DNA of 64,000 nucleotides, from NCBI RefSeq assembly GCF_004295345.1, contig NZ_CP036200.1:868001-932000 (forward strand), written 5' to 3'. Shown here piece after piece: positions 39,791 through 49,126 of the stretch. The DNA is from Shewanella maritima. Its GTDB lineage: Bacteria; Pseudomonadota; Gammaproteobacteria; Enterobacterales; Shewanellaceae. The notes under the pieces were generated by a model, which saw nothing but the letters and a program-made list of their open reading frames with translations, made no database searches and was not told the origin of the DNA. The translations under genes and the position numbers were made by a program. Position 1 is the stretch's first letter; the number at the start of each line of letters is the position of its first letter.

Positions 39791-40037
39791 TTACGACCTA
39801 TATGCTGACCTTTTCTAATGGTGTGTTGAGAATGAGAAAAGTAAAACTTACAAAAGGAAAGGTATCGCCAAGGAAAGGCATCGCTTAGAAATAACAGTAA
39901 GCGCTAGTGAATAGTCAACCGAGTTCATGCTTTACAACTAACTCACTGAATTTATAAGGCGTTAACTGTTTATCACTATTTCTTCAATACGGTTAATCTT
40001 TTACACTGATAAAACGACGATGAAATGAGTAACCAAG

Positions 40038-40391
40038 ATGACAATTGCCAAACACGTTAAACCTTGCCTATTGAGCCTATTGCTAGTGACACCACTAAGC
40101 CAGGCGCACATGGATAAGTTAAGTGCAAGCAATAGTCAGTCACGCTTTCTCACTCCAGGTATTACCCAGCAATATTCTCCTAACTCCACGCCTAGAAAAA
40201 ATAAGCCCACTTTAGCCATCAAAAGTAGTCAGCAAGCTATCGCCAGAGTCCAGCAGCAATATCAAGGCAAGGTGCTGAGAGTGCAGAGCAATCGCTCTGG
40301 CAATAGTTACCAAGTGAAGATGCTAAGTAGTGATGGCCGAGTGTTTTACGTAACAGTTGATGCCAGAACGGGTGCAGTGAGAAGGAACTAG
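40038..40391 (+). CDS. PepSY domain periplasmic protein
   Basis: A 117-residue exported protein. The signal peptide ends near SLLLVTPLSQA (cleavage before HMDKL). A disordered stretch rich in S, N, Q and T follows, then one PepSY domain at about 65-117 (SSQQAIARVQQQYQGKVLRV, ending YVTVDARTGAVRR). PepSY units often bind or inhibit peptidases or ligands and commonly sit beside two-component genes. The stop is two bases before the response regulator start, so translation is probably coupled. It may modulate the sensor kinase in the periplasm; that is inference. Confidence 0.85.
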   Translation: MTIAKHVKPCLLSLLLVTPLSQAHMDKLSASNSQSRFLTPGITQQYSPNSTPRKNKPTLAIKSSQQAIARVQQQYQGKVLRVQSNRSGNSYQVKMLSSDGRVFYVTVDARTGAVRRN

Positions 40392-40393
40392 CA

Positions 40394-41068
40394 ATGAGAT
40401 TATTACTTGTCGAAGACGATCAAGCATTACAAGCTAACCTGAAGCAACATTTACAAGACGCCAATTATCAGGTCGATGTGAGCAGCGATGGTGAAGATGG
40501 GTTATTTCAAGCCCAAGAATACCAATATGATGCCGCAATCATCGACGTAGGCTTGCCTAAAATGGACGGCATTAGCTTAATTACCCAGCTGCGCAGTCAA
40601 GGTATTGATTATCCGGTGTTGATTTTAACTGCACGAGATAGCTGGCAAGACAAGGTCACTGGGCTAGATGCTGGCGCAGATGATTACTTAACTAAACCCT
40701 TTCAACCAGAAGAGCTAGTTGCGCGAATCAACGCGTTAATTCGCCGCTCAGCAGGTAAAGCCAGCCCGTTAGTCAGCAACGGGCCAATTACCATCAATAC
40801 CCGCAGCCTTGAAGTGTTTAAAGCAGGACAGACAATCAATTTAAGTAGCTCTGAATACAAACTGTTTGAATACATGATGCATCATGTAGAAGCAGTGCTA
40901 TCCAAATCAGAGTTAATCGAACATATTTATGATCAAGATTTCGACTTAGACTCAAACGTGATTGAAGTCTTTATCCGCCGCTTACGTAAAAAACTTGACC
41001 CAGATGGTCAGTACAAACTGATTGAAACCCTACGCGGTCAAGGCTATCGCATGAACAAGGTGGAATAA
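40394..41068 (+). CDS. OmpR/PhoP-family response regulator
   Basis: A 224-residue regulator. The receiver domain (1-115) has the acidic pocket EDD at 7-9, phospho-acceptor Asp51 (IIDVGLPKMDG) and Lys101 (TKPFQPEEL). The winged-helix DNA-binding domain at about 130-222 has SSSEYKLFEYMM, then SNVIEVFIRRLRKKLD and the wing IETLRGQGYRM. Closest groups by feel are PhoP and QseB. It lies between a PepSY gene (two-base gap) and its kinase (six-base gap). Three 11-base-period direct repeats near this locus fit the site type such regulators bind. Confidence 0.95.
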   Translation: MRLLLVEDDQALQANLKQHLQDANYQVDVSSDGEDGLFQAQEYQYDAAIIDVGLPKMDGISLITQLRSQGIDYPVLILTARDSWQDKVTGLDAGADDYLTKPFQPEELVARINALIRRSAGKASPLVSNGPITINTRSLEVFKAGQTINLSSSEYKLFEYMMHHVEAVLSKSELIEHIYDQDFDLDSNVIEVFIRRLRKKLDPDGQYKLIETLRGQGYRMNKVE

Positions 41069-41074
41069 ATTTTG

Positions 41075-42418
41075 ATGCGCTCGTTAAAGGCAAGGATCAT
41101 CGTTAGTGCATTGCTACTGGTATTAGTATTGGTGCCAACGATTGGTATTGCCTTACACAAAGCGTTTGAACAACAATTAACGGACTCAACCAAAGAGCAA
41201 CTGCAGGCTTATGTATACTCTGTGCTCGCTGTGGCTGAGGTGGATAATGGTGAGCCGCAAATGCCGCCTCACTTAATGGAAAATCAATTTAACCTAACTC
41301 AATCAGGCTTATATGCGGTTATTACCTATCAAACTGGCATTAACCCTTCTACCATAGCCTGGCGCTCAAATTCATCAATCGGCATTAAGCTGCCATCCAA
41401 CTACCCAACACCTAAGACAGGCCAACAAACCTTCGCGCCCTTAAACATTGATGAAATTCCGTATTGGATATTCAGCTTTACCGTGAGTTTTGAAAAGGCG
41501 GGCAACGTTTACCCTATCACGCTGCATATCATTAAAACCCAAACCGAGTATCAACAACAGCTTGACGAGTTTAGCCAAACGCTATGGAGCTGGCTGATCA
41601 GTTTGATGTTAGTGCTATTAGTAGTGCAGTTAAGCTGGCTATGGTGGACGCTAAAGCCTATGGCTGCTTTTGTGCGTGAAATTAAACAGGTAGAGCAAGG
41701 TCAAACACAGCAGCTCAGTAGCCGCTATCCAGTTGAGCTTAAGGTGTTGGCTAAACAAATCAATACCCTTCTCACCTCTGAGAAAAATCAACGTAGTAGA
41801 TACCGCAATGCGTTGGCTGACTTAGCCCATAGCTTAAAAACGCCGCTAGCGATTATTCAAAGCCAAACAGATTTAACGCCATCATCAAAAGAGCAAGTTG
41901 CTAACATCAACAATATTATTGCCTACCAACTCAAACGCGCACAAAGCGGCGCTGGTCAAGCATGGCATGTGGGCTTTGATGTTGATGACGTGCTGAGTAA
42001 ATTAGTGCGCACTATGGCAAAACTTCATATTGCTGATGCTATTGATATCCAATATCACAGCGCTGCGAATGTGATGTTTAAAGGCGATAAAACTGATTTT
42101 AGTGAAATGGTCGGCAATGTGTTAGATAACGCCTGTAAAGCGGCGAAATCTCAGGTCATTGTCTCGGTCGCTGGCGATCAAGACAACTGTCGCATCATTG
42201 TTGAAGATGACGGCCAAGGTATTAGCCAGTCTCAGCAGCAGTTAATTTTTCAACGTGGCGTGCGCGCCGACACTTACCAAAAAGGCCATGGTATTGGACT
42301 CGCGATTACCCAAGATTTGGTGCAAAGCTATCAAGGTGCATTAACAGTCACTCGCTCTGATACACTTGGCGGAGCAAAGTTCACATTTACCTTTGGGGCA
42401 AATAGCCCTCAGCAATAA
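41075..42418 (+). CDS. PhoQ-like sensor histidine kinase
   Basis: A 447-residue inner-membrane kinase. Transmembrane helices are at about 8-28 and 171-193, leaving a periplasmic sensor of roughly 140 residues rich in P and N. A HAMP-like linker follows (PMAAFVREIKQVEQGQ). The phosphorylated His is H252 in LADLAHSLKTPLA. The ATPase has the N box at N352 (VGNVLDNACKAAKS), then VEDDGQGIS and GHGIGLAIT. ATG at 41075 is used; the TTG one codon earlier is less likely. Partner of the preceding regulator. The signal is unknown; PhoQ-type kinases sense cations and cationic peptides. Confidence 0.93.
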   Translation: MRSLKARIIVSALLLVLVLVPTIGIALHKAFEQQLTDSTKEQLQAYVYSVLAVAEVDNGEPQMPPHLMENQFNLTQSGLYAVITYQTGINPSTIAWRSNSSIGIKLPSNYPTPKTGQQTFAPLNIDEIPYWIFSFTVSFEKAGNVYPITLHIIKTQTEYQQQLDEFSQTLWSWLISLMLVLLVVQLSWLWWTLKPMAAFVREIKQVEQGQTQQLSSRYPVELKVLAKQINTLLTSEKNQRSRYRNALADLAHSLKTPLAIIQSQTDLTPSSKEQVANINNIIAYQLKRAQSGAGQAWHVGFDVDDVLSKLVRTMAKLHIADAIDIQYHSAANVMFKGDKTDFSEMVGNVLDNACKAAKSQVIVSVAGDQDNCRIIVEDDGQGISQSQQQLIFQRGVRADTYQKGHGIGLAITQDLVQSYQGALTVTRSDTLGGAKFTFTFGANSPQQ

Positions 42419-42528
42419 GCTATACCAATCATACGCTGAGCTAACCCTACTCTGCTCAAACAATCCCCTTCTCAAACAATCCCCTGTTCAAACAGCACTC
42501 TTGATTGGCAAATCTGCCTAAAATCACT

Positions 42529-42545
42529 TTCAGCTTATGTTCATC
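42529..42545 (+). promoter_or_regulatory. Candidate response-regulator box c, facing the DUF3300 gene
   Basis: TTCAGC-TTATG-TTCATC, matching boxes a and b with the same 11-base period. A TATCCT -10-like box lies ten bases downstream and the gene starts 60 bases further. Confidence 0.62.
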
Positions 42546-42604
42546 TTCACTCAGATATCCTGTTATCAACATCAATAAAAGTCAGTTATTGACCGGGAGA
42601 AATG

Positions 42605-44314
42605 ATGAACACAGCTAAATTCAATTCAAGGAATACCAAGCTGCGCTTTAAAAGTCTTATAGGCATCTTGCTTATAGGGGTAACCTCGCCAATGGCTAAC
42701 ATTGCTCAGGCATCGCAGCAGGATCTTACTCAGGGGCAATATGAAAACTTGGCTCAGCAATCTGACTATACTCAAGCTACTGCCATCTCTCAAACTAATA
42801 GCAGCTCTCAAACAAATAGCAGCTCTCAAACAAATAAGTTAGCCGATGAAGATAGTCATTTTTCAGATGCGCAACTAGCGCAGGTTTTAGCGCCAATAGC
42901 TCTGTACCCTGACAGCTTATTAACTCATATCCTCATTGCTTCGACCTATCCGTTAGAGATAGTTCAGGCACACAGGTGGCGTAAAAACCAGAGCGATGAC
43001 ACAGCTCGGGTAATGCAAGATGTTGAGCAACAAAGTTGGGAGCCAAGTGTTAAGGCATTAGCTGCTTTCCCAACTGTACTTGAACGCCTCAGTGATGATT
43101 TGCAGTGGACGCAAAACCTCGGCGATGCCTTTTTGCAAGATGAAGGCCGAGTACTAGATGCGATTCAAACACTGCGCCATCAAGCAGATCAGGCTAACAG
43201 TCTCGATGATATGGAAAATGTCACCGTAACTAAAACCGAGAAGCAAATCATTATCGAACCGGTACAAAAAGAGATAGTTTACGTACCGTATTATGACACC
43301 CGCGTGGTTTACGGTAACTGGTACTGGGCGCACTACCCACCGGTATATTGGCATCCACCGGTTTACTGGAGGCCGCCTGTGTATGTGTCACATAGGCCAA
43401 TTTATTGGGGGCCTGGGATTCATATTAGTTTTAACTATTATTTCTCGGCGTTTCGTTGGAGCTATCGCCGGGTAGTTGTAATTAACCATCGTCACTCACA
43501 CATCTATCGCCCTGCGAGAAAAATTGCCTACAGCTCAGGAGCACAACGCTGGAGGCATAAACCGCAGCATCGCAAGGGTGTCGCCTACCGCTCAGTTTCT
43601 GTGAGCAAGCGTTATCAAGGCAGCTATGCTAAGCCACATGTGCGTGCTAAGCCTGCTGTGGCAATTAATCATCACAAAGCGCAAGTGACCAAGGTTCATC
43701 GTGGTCTAGATAGAGCGAATCTAGATAGAACGAGCCTAGATAGAAAAAGCGTGGCAAAAGTCACCAATAAACCAGCTAACTACAAGGCGAGTACTAAACA
43801 ACTCTCTACGCAATACAGAGATAAGCAGTACAAACCAAGTAGCAATAGCAAGCAGACCCACGCCCAACAGTTATCAAGAAACAAGAGCAGTCATGAGCAA
43901 AAAGCGCGGAATTTAACCCAGAAGTTGCAACAGCAAAGGTCAACAACATCGCGCCAAAGCTATGACAAGAGTGCAAAACAAGCCTCTTCACAGTCTTTGC
44001 ATCGCAGCAATAATAACTCAAGCTATTCCCAGCACAGCGCGAAGTCGAATAGCCAGACTAAGTCATACAACCAAAGGGCAAAGTCTCCATCGACACAAAA
44101 GCAAGCAACAAGCAGTTATAGAGGTAGCAATATGAACAAATCACAAGCACGCAGCTCGTCTTCATATAGCACTAACTCAAAAAGCTACTATTCGCGAAGC
44201 AGTGCAAATCGCAGCAGTCAATCTAGAAGCCAGCCTTCTCGAAGCAGTCCTTCACGAAGTAATCCTTCTCCTAGTAACAAAGGCAACAAAAGTCGCGCTA
44301 ACCGCAATCAATAG
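42605..44314 (+). CDS. DUF3300 protein with long low-complexity basic tail
   Basis: A 569-residue exported protein. The signal peptide is within the first 37 residues (LIGILLIGVTSPMANIAQA). A linker contains three copies of SQTNSS. The DUF3300 domain spans about 85-250: LAQVLAPIALYPDSLLTHIL, STYPLEIVQAHRW and VQKEIVYVPYYDTRVVYG. An aromatic Y/W/P/H section follows (YPPVYWHPPVYWRPPVYVSH). The last 250 residues are S, R, K, Q and N-rich with almost no hydrophobic residues, probably disordered and highly basic. Function of DUF3300 is unknown. GGGAG is best spaced for the ATG at 42605, not the ATG at 42602. A box matching those of the upstream two-component operon lies before it. Confidence 0.88.
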   Translation: MNTAKFNSRNTKLRFKSLIGILLIGVTSPMANIAQASQQDLTQGQYENLAQQSDYTQATAISQTNSSSQTNSSSQTNKLADEDSHFSDAQLAQVLAPIALYPDSLLTHILIASTYPLEIVQAHRWRKNQSDDTARVMQDVEQQSWEPSVKALAAFPTVLERLSDDLQWTQNLGDAFLQDEGRVLDAIQTLRHQADQANSLDDMENVTVTKTEKQIIIEPVQKEIVYVPYYDTRVVYGNWYWAHYPPVYWHPPVYWRPPVYVSHRPIYWGPGIHISFNYYFSAFRWSYRRVVVINHRHSHIYRPARKIAYSSGAQRWRHKPQHRKGVAYRSVSVSKRYQGSYAKPHVRAKPAVAINHHKAQVTKVHRGLDRANLDRTSLDRKSVAKVTNKPANYKASTKQLSTQYRDKQYKPSSNSKQTHAQQLSRNKSSHEQKARNLTQKLQQQRSTTSRQSYDKSAKQASSQSLHRSNNNSSYSQHSAKSNSQTKSYNQRAKSPSTQKQATSSYRGSNMNKSQARSSSSYSTNSKSYYSRSSANRSSQSRSQPSRSSPSRSNPSPSNKGNKSRANRNQ

Positions 44315-44333
44315 CGGATAGCCCTAAACGCAA

Positions 44334-44361
44334 AAGAGCCTGACATCAATGTCAGGCTCTT
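44334..44361. terminator. Bidirectional hairpin between the DUF3300 gene and der
   Basis: AAGAGCCTGACA-TCAA-TGTCAGGCTCTT lies between the two converging genes; the tail is better on the minus strand (der). Confidence 0.82.
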
Positions 44362-44421
44362 GGTATTTGCTCTAGCGTTCAACTGCCGCCAAGTAGTGCA
44401 GCTCAATCGTGCTGTTAAGAG

Positions 44422-45900
44422 CTAGTCCGCTTGCTTCTTATTGCGACTTTGCAAGTGACTCATTGCGCGTTTACGGCGACGTTCCTGGCTTAAAGTTAAC
44501 TTCTCTTTTTTGCCTTCAAATGGGTTTGCACCTTCGTGGAAACGAATTTGAATTGGTGTGCCCACTACGTTTAACGAGCGGCGGAAGTAGTTCATCATGT
44601 AACGCTTGTATGAATCAGGCAGTTTACTAACCTGGTTACCGTGTACTACCACGATTGGTGGGTTGTAACCACCTGCATGCGCATACTTAAGCTTAACGCG
44701 GCGACCGTTCACTAGCGGCGGCTGGTGATCGTCTTGCGACATTTGCATAATACGCGTCAACATTGAGGTACTTACGCGGCGCGTTGCACTGTCATAAGCT
44801 TCTTCAATTGATTCATATAAGTGACCAACACCTGTGCCGTGCAGTGCCGAAATAAAGTGAACACGCGCAAAGTCGATGAAGCCCAGACGGCGGTCAAGCT
44901 CGCTCTTAACGCGATCTTTCACTTCCTGATCAATGCCATCCCACTTATTCACCGCAATCACTAGCGCACGACCAGCGTTTAATGCAAAGCCTAACAAGCC
45001 AAGATCTTGCTCAGCAATACCTTCACGGGCATCGATGATCAGTAGCACTACGTTTGAATCTTCAACCGCTTTTAGGGTTTTAATGACCGAGTACTTCTCA
45101 ACCATTTCATGGACTTTAGAGCGGCGGCGCACACCTGCAGTGTCGATAAGAATATACTCACGACCATCGCGCTCCATTGGGATGTAAATACTGTCACGCG
45201 TGGTACCTGGCGCATCATATACCACGACGCGCTCCTCACCGAGTATACGGTTAGTTAGCGTAGACTTACCTACGTTTGGCTTACCGATAATTGCCAGCTT
45301 AATAGGCAGGCTTTGCAGGCGATTTTGCTCGGCTTCTGCTTCTTCTTCGGTGTATTCACGAACTTCTTCTTGCTCGTCATCTTCACCTTGCTTGCTGATA
45401 CCCATGGCTTCAGCGAACGGCGTTAGTGCGTAGTCAATCATGTTGGTTACGCCGCGCCCTTGCGCCGCTGCCATTTGATAAACTTCACCTAAGCCAAGTG
45501 ACCAAAACTCAGCACAGGCTGAATCGCCATCAATACCGTCAACCTTGTTTGCAACCACAAAGGTCACCTTGTCACGGCTACGTAAATGCTGGGCAATAGC
45601 CTGATCAGCTGCGGTTAAACCAGCGCGCGCATCGGTCATAAACAGTACAACATCGGCTTCTTCAATCGCTGCTAGCGACTGCTCAGCCATTTTAGTTTCA
45701 ATGCCTTCTTCGGTGCCATCGATGCCGCCTGTATCAACAACGATAAACTCGTAACCCGCAAGGAACGCACGACCATATTTACGGTCACGGGTTAACCCCG
45801 GAAAGTCTGCAACCAATGCATCACGAGTACGTGTAAGACGATTAAATAAAGTCGATTTACCGACATTTGGTCGCCCCACAAGGGCCACTACAGGGATCAT
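44422..45900 (-). CDS. der: Ribosome assembly GTPase Der (EngA)
   Basis: A 492-residue double GTPase needed for 50S subunit maturation. Both G domains are complete: [14 protein letters not shown] with DTGGID and NKVDG in the first, and [14 protein letters not shown] with DTAGVRRR and NKWDG in the second. An acidic linker ([20 protein letters not shown]) at about 165-190 separates them. The C-terminal KH-like domain ends in a basic tail ([17 protein letters not shown]). Last gene of the rlmN-to-der block, but a terminator sits between it and bamB, so it likely has its own promoter too. Confidence 0.97.
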   Translation of the reverse strand: MIPVVALVGRPNVGKSTLFNRLTRTRDALVADFPGLTRDRKYGRAFLAGYEFIVVDTGGIDGTEEGIETKMAEQSLAAIEEADVVLFMTDARAGLTAADQAIAQHLRSRDKVTFVVANKVDGIDGDSACAEFWSLGLGEVYQMAAAQGRGVTNMIDYALTPFAEAMGISKQGEDDEQEEVREYTEEEAEAEQNRLQSLPIKLAIIGKPNVGKSTLTNRILGEERVVVYDAPGTTRDSIYIPMERDGREYILIDTAGVRRRSKVHEMVEKYSVIKTLKAVEDSNVVLLIIDAREGIAEQDLGLLGFALNAGRALVIAVNKWDGIDQEVKDRVKSELDRRLGFIDFARVHFISALHGTGVGHLYESIEEAYDSATRRVSTSMLTRIMQMSQDDHQPPLVNGRRVKLKYAHAGGYNPPIVVVHGNQVSKLPDSYKRYMMNYFRRSLNVVGTPIQIRFHEGANPFEGKKEKLTLSQERRRKRAMSHLQSRNKKQAD

Positions 45901-45928
45901 GATTTTGCCTCAAAAAAATAACTTTCAA

Positions 45929-45961
45929 TAAAAAGCCCCCGGAAAGCTTCCAGGGGCTCTA
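45929..45961 (-). terminator. Terminator after bamB
   Basis: AGCCCCCGGA-AAGC-TTCCAGGGGCT (one mismatch) followed on the minus strand by TTTTTATTG, about 25 bases past the bamB stop. Confidence 0.88.
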
Positions 45962-45982
45962 GAGCTTAAAATTCTTTAACGC

Positions 45983-47170
45983 CTAAGGAAGCGTAACCGT
46001 GGCAACTTTACCACTGCGTCCTTGTAGGTAAATTTTACCACCAGAAACTAATGGTTGCGCGTATAAACCGTCTGAGTCGATTTGGATACGACCAGCCAGC
46101 TCACCTGTATCACGGGTAATAAAGTGCAAGTAGCCTTCAAAGTCGCCAACAACAATATATGGACCAATGACTGCTGGTGAGGTCAAGGTGCGATTCTTTA
46201 ACTCGCTGTTGCTCCATAGCTCCAGACCATTACGCTTATCTACTGCGTAAATGCGGCTGAAATCGTCAACCACGAACAGGTTTAAACCAGCTTCAGCTAA
46301 CTCGTTGAAGCTTGAATATTTACGGGTCCAAACAACACGACCTGTACGCAGCTCCATTGATACCAAGTTGCCATTATAACTGACTGCGTATAAATTCTCG
46401 CCTGAAATGATTGGCGTCATATCAACGTCAGCCATACGCGTAAACTCGTTACCCCCTTTCGGATTGTAAACGGTTTGCTCCCAGGCAGTTTGACCATTGT
46501 TCTTTACAACAACCATGACCTTGCCATCAGCGGTGCCGAGGAAGAAACCACCAGCCTCGTATGCGGCAGAGCCTGTACCACGCAAAGTTAGCGTAGGTAG
46601 TTGCATTTCGTTAGTCCACAGCTGCTCACCTGTATCAACATTGTATGCAGTAAAGGCGCCTTTACTCGTGCTTACCGCAACCACATCTTCAGCGACGGTT
46701 GGCGCAGACAATAATTCACCATCTGCAAAAACTGACCAAACAACTTTACCTGTGTCTTGCTCAAGCGCCACTAGCAAACCTGACTCACCGCCAACAAACA
46801 CTTTGTTACGCGCCGCGGTTACACCTGCAGCAATGCGAACACCTTTGGTTTTGGTTGCGAGTTGGTCGCTTAGTTCGCGCTCAAGGTTAACACTCCAAAG
46901 CTTGTCGCCAGACGTTTGGTCAAAAGCAACCACTTCACCTGAGCGATCAGCAACAAAGATTTTATCGTAGCGCACTGTTGGACGCAGCTGAGAGTAGAAG
47001 TCACCTACCCCATCACCCACACTGGTTTGCCAGCTAACTTCTGGGAAAACCGTTGCTTGAATTTCAGTTAGTTCACTAATCGGCTCATCTTCAACATCGT
47101 TAGAAGAACAAGCTGAGATAAGTGACACCCCAAGGCCAATGGCCAACAAGTTTTTACACCACGACTTCAT
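45983..47170 (-). CDS. bamB: Outer-membrane assembly lipoprotein BamB
   Basis: A 395-residue lipoprotein of the BAM complex, which inserts beta-barrel proteins into the outer membrane. The lipobox is SLISAC. The mature part is an eight-bladed propeller of PQQ-like repeats with recurring Trp motifs: DQTSGDKLWSVNLE, EQDTGKVVWSVFAD, NVDTGEQLWTNEM, ELRTGRVVWTRKY and DKRNGLELWSNSEL. Length is normal. It starts 11 bases after yfgM, as in E. coli, and a terminator follows it. Confidence 0.96.
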   Translation of the reverse strand: MKSWCKNLLAIGLGVSLISACSSNDVEDEPISELTEIQATVFPEVSWQTSVGDGVGDFYSQLRPTVRYDKIFVADRSGEVVAFDQTSGDKLWSVNLERELSDQLATKTKGVRIAAGVTAARNKVFVGGESGLLVALEQDTGKVVWSVFADGELLSAPTVAEDVVAVSTSKGAFTAYNVDTGEQLWTNEMQLPTLTLRGTGSAAYEAGGFFLGTADGKVMVVVKNNGQTAWEQTVYNPKGGNEFTRMADVDMTPIISGENLYAVSYNGNLVSMELRTGRVVWTRKYSSFNELAEAGLNLFVVDDFSRIYAVDKRNGLELWSNSELKNRTLTSPAVIGPYIVVGDFEGYLHFITRDTGELAGRIQIDSDGLYAQPLVSGGKIYLQGRSGKVATVTLP

Positions 47171-47181
47171 CGGCGCTTTCC

Positions 47182-47802
47182 TTATGCCTTGTTTAAGTTG
47201 TCTAGTTTCATCGTTAACGCTGGGCTTGAAGTAACACCGCCCTTGTCGATTGCCGCTTGGTAAGCAACACGTGCGTTATCAATGTCACCTTGACGGACTA
47301 AGTAATCGCCTTTTAATTCGTCACGTTGTGCAGCAAAAGCTGCGTCAGTTACTTGCTCAAGCGTTTCTAAAGCAATACCTACGTTGCCTTGCTCTGCTTG
47401 AACGCGAGCTAAACGCAGCGTGGCAACGCTTTCGATACCGGCACCAGGCTTAGCGGCAATAATTTGCTTAAAGGTTTGCTCAGCTTTAGGAAGGTCACCC
47501 ACTTCAACTGCAGACTTAGCTACCATCATGTCTAATAGTGCTTGGTAACCCGCTTCCGAGTGATTTTTTGCAAACTCAGGCGCAGCGTCGATAACCGCTT
47601 GCGGCTGCGCAGCTTTGTCTGTGATAGTTTGGAACGCTGCTGATGCATTTTCAGCTGATGCTAATTGAACTTCCGAATATTTGTTCCAACCATATAGGCC
47701 ACCTAGGCCGACTACTGCGCCGATCATAATCGCAGTACCATTGTCTTTCCAGAACTGCTTAATAGCATCTACTTGTTGTTCTTCTGTGCTATAGACTTCC
47801 AC
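47182..47802 (-). CDS. yfgM: YfgM family protein (ancillary SecYEG translocon subunit)
   Basis: A 206-residue inner-membrane protein. A short cytoplasmic N-terminus (VYSTEEQQVDAIKQFWKDNG) is followed by one transmembrane helix (AIMIGAVVGLGGLYGWNKY, about 24-42). The periplasmic part consists of TPR-like helices (KAEQTFKQIIAAKPG, then VQAEQGNVGIALETLEQV). E. coli YfgM associates with the Sec translocon and periplasmic chaperones. It lies between hisS (15 bases) and bamB (11 bases) in one operon. Confidence 0.95.
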   Translation of the reverse strand: MEVYSTEEQQVDAIKQFWKDNGTAIMIGAVVGLGGLYGWNKYSEVQLASAENASAAFQTITDKAAQPQAVIDAAPEFAKNHSEAGYQALLDMMVAKSAVEVGDLPKAEQTFKQIIAAKPGAGIESVATLRLARVQAEQGNVGIALETLEQVTDAAFAAQRDELKGDYLVRQGDIDNARVAYQAAIDKGGVTSSPALTMKLDNLNKA

Positions 47803-47817
47803 GCCAACTTCCCCTTT

Positions 47818-49092
47818 CTAAATCAGTTCTGCAATTTGGCTTGCCAATGCTTCGCGGGCAACCAATTGTTGTTCAGTTTTTTCACGCAGCGGTTTAATCG
47901 CTACCTGGTTATTATTTAATTCGTTCTCGCCAATAATAAGCGCGAACTTAGCACCGCTCTTGTCGGCACGTTTCATTTGTTTCTTAAAGTTACCACCACC
48001 ACAGTGAGACATGACTTTAAGGCTTGGATGCGCTTGACGCAACTCTTGTGCAATCTTAAATGCTTCAGCAACACATTGCTCGCCCATTGCGGTGACGTAT
48101 ACATCAACCTCTGGCGCAATATCTTTGGTTAGCTCTAAGGTTTCAAGCAGCAACACAATGCGCTCTAGGCCCATAGCAAAACCAACAGCTGGGCTGTCTT
48201 TGCCACCGAGTTGGCCTACTAGACCATCATAGCGACCACCCGCAAGTACCGTGCCTTGCGAGCCAAGGCTTGTGGTGACCCACTCAAACACAGTGCGGTT
48301 ATAGTAATCTAAACCACGTACCAGACGAGGATTAACCTTGTATTGGATGCCAACTGCGTCTAATAGTTCACACAAAGTATTAAAGTGTGCTTTTGACTCT
48401 TCGCCCAGGTAGTCCATTAATTCAGGTGCATCAACTAGAATTGCCTGAATTTCAGGGTTCTTAGTATCTAATACACGTAGCGGATTTGAATACATGCGGC
48501 GCTGTGAATCTTCATCAAGCTTGTCTTTATGCTGCTCTAAAAAGGCAATCAGTGCATCACGATATTTAGCGCGCTCCTCAGCATCACCTAGAGTATTTAG
48601 CTCAAGCTCAACATGCTCTTTAATGCCTAGCTCTTCCCACAAACGGTTAGATAGCATTAATACTTCGGCATCAATGTCAGCACTCGCAATGCCATACACT
48701 TCAACACCAAATTGGTGGAACTGGCGGTAACGGCCTTTTTGCGGACGCTCGTGGCGGAACATAGGACCTGTGTACCATAGGCGCTGCTCTTGGTTATACA
48801 GCAAGCCATGCTCGTTACCGGCACGCACTGTTGATGCCGTACCTTCAGGGCGCAGCGTTAAGCTATCACCATTACGGTCAGCAAAGGTATACATTTCTTT
48901 TTCGACGATATCGGTCACTTCACCAATAGAGCGTTTAAATAAGTCTGTGCTCTCAACGATTGGTGTGCGGATCTCGCTATAACCGTAGGCGCTAACTGAA
49001 GCGCGGATCACGGCTTCAACTTTTTGCCAGATTGGGCTTTGGCTTGGCAGAATGTCGTTCATTCCGCGAATTGCTTGAATTTGTTTTGCCAC
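47818..49092 (-). CDS. hisS: Histidine-tRNA ligase
   Basis: A 424-residue class II synthetase that charges tRNA-His. Motif 1 is near [12 protein letters not shown], motif 2 is [17 protein letters not shown], and the histidine-specific blocks are [13 protein letters not shown] and [14 protein letters not shown]. Motif 3 is [14 protein letters not shown]. The C-terminal anticodon-binding domain (about 325-424) begins near [12 protein letters not shown]. Operon member between ispG and yfgM, the usual order. Confidence 0.97.
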   Translation of the reverse strand: MAKQIQAIRGMNDILPSQSPIWQKVEAVIRASVSAYGYSEIRTPIVESTDLFKRSIGEVTDIVEKEMYTFADRNGDSLTLRPEGTASTVRAGNEHGLLYNQEQRLWYTGPMFRHERPQKGRYRQFHQFGVEVYGIASADIDAEVLMLSNRLWEELGIKEHVELELNTLGDAEERAKYRDALIAFLEQHKDKLDEDSQRRMYSNPLRVLDTKNPEIQAILVDAPELMDYLGEESKAHFNTLCELLDAVGIQYKVNPRLVRGLDYYNRTVFEWVTTSLGSQGTVLAGGRYDGLVGQLGGKDSPAVGFAMGLERIVLLLETLELTKDIAPEVDVYVTAMGEQCVAEAFKIAQELRQAHPSLKVMSHCGGGNFKKQMKRADKSGAKFALIIGENELNNNQVAIKPLREKTEQQLVAREALASQIAELI

Positions 49093-49126
49093 GTTTAACT
49101 CGTCTTAATTTACTTTTATCTAAAAA

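Larger units (their letters stand above)
39686..40037. other. Divergent region upstream of the two-component locus
   Basis: 352 bases between the anchor protein and PepSY genes. It contains two direct-repeat boxes, one facing each way (39737-39753 and 39774-39790), and a leader of over 200 bases before the PepSY gene in which nothing else was recognised. Confidence 0.65.
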
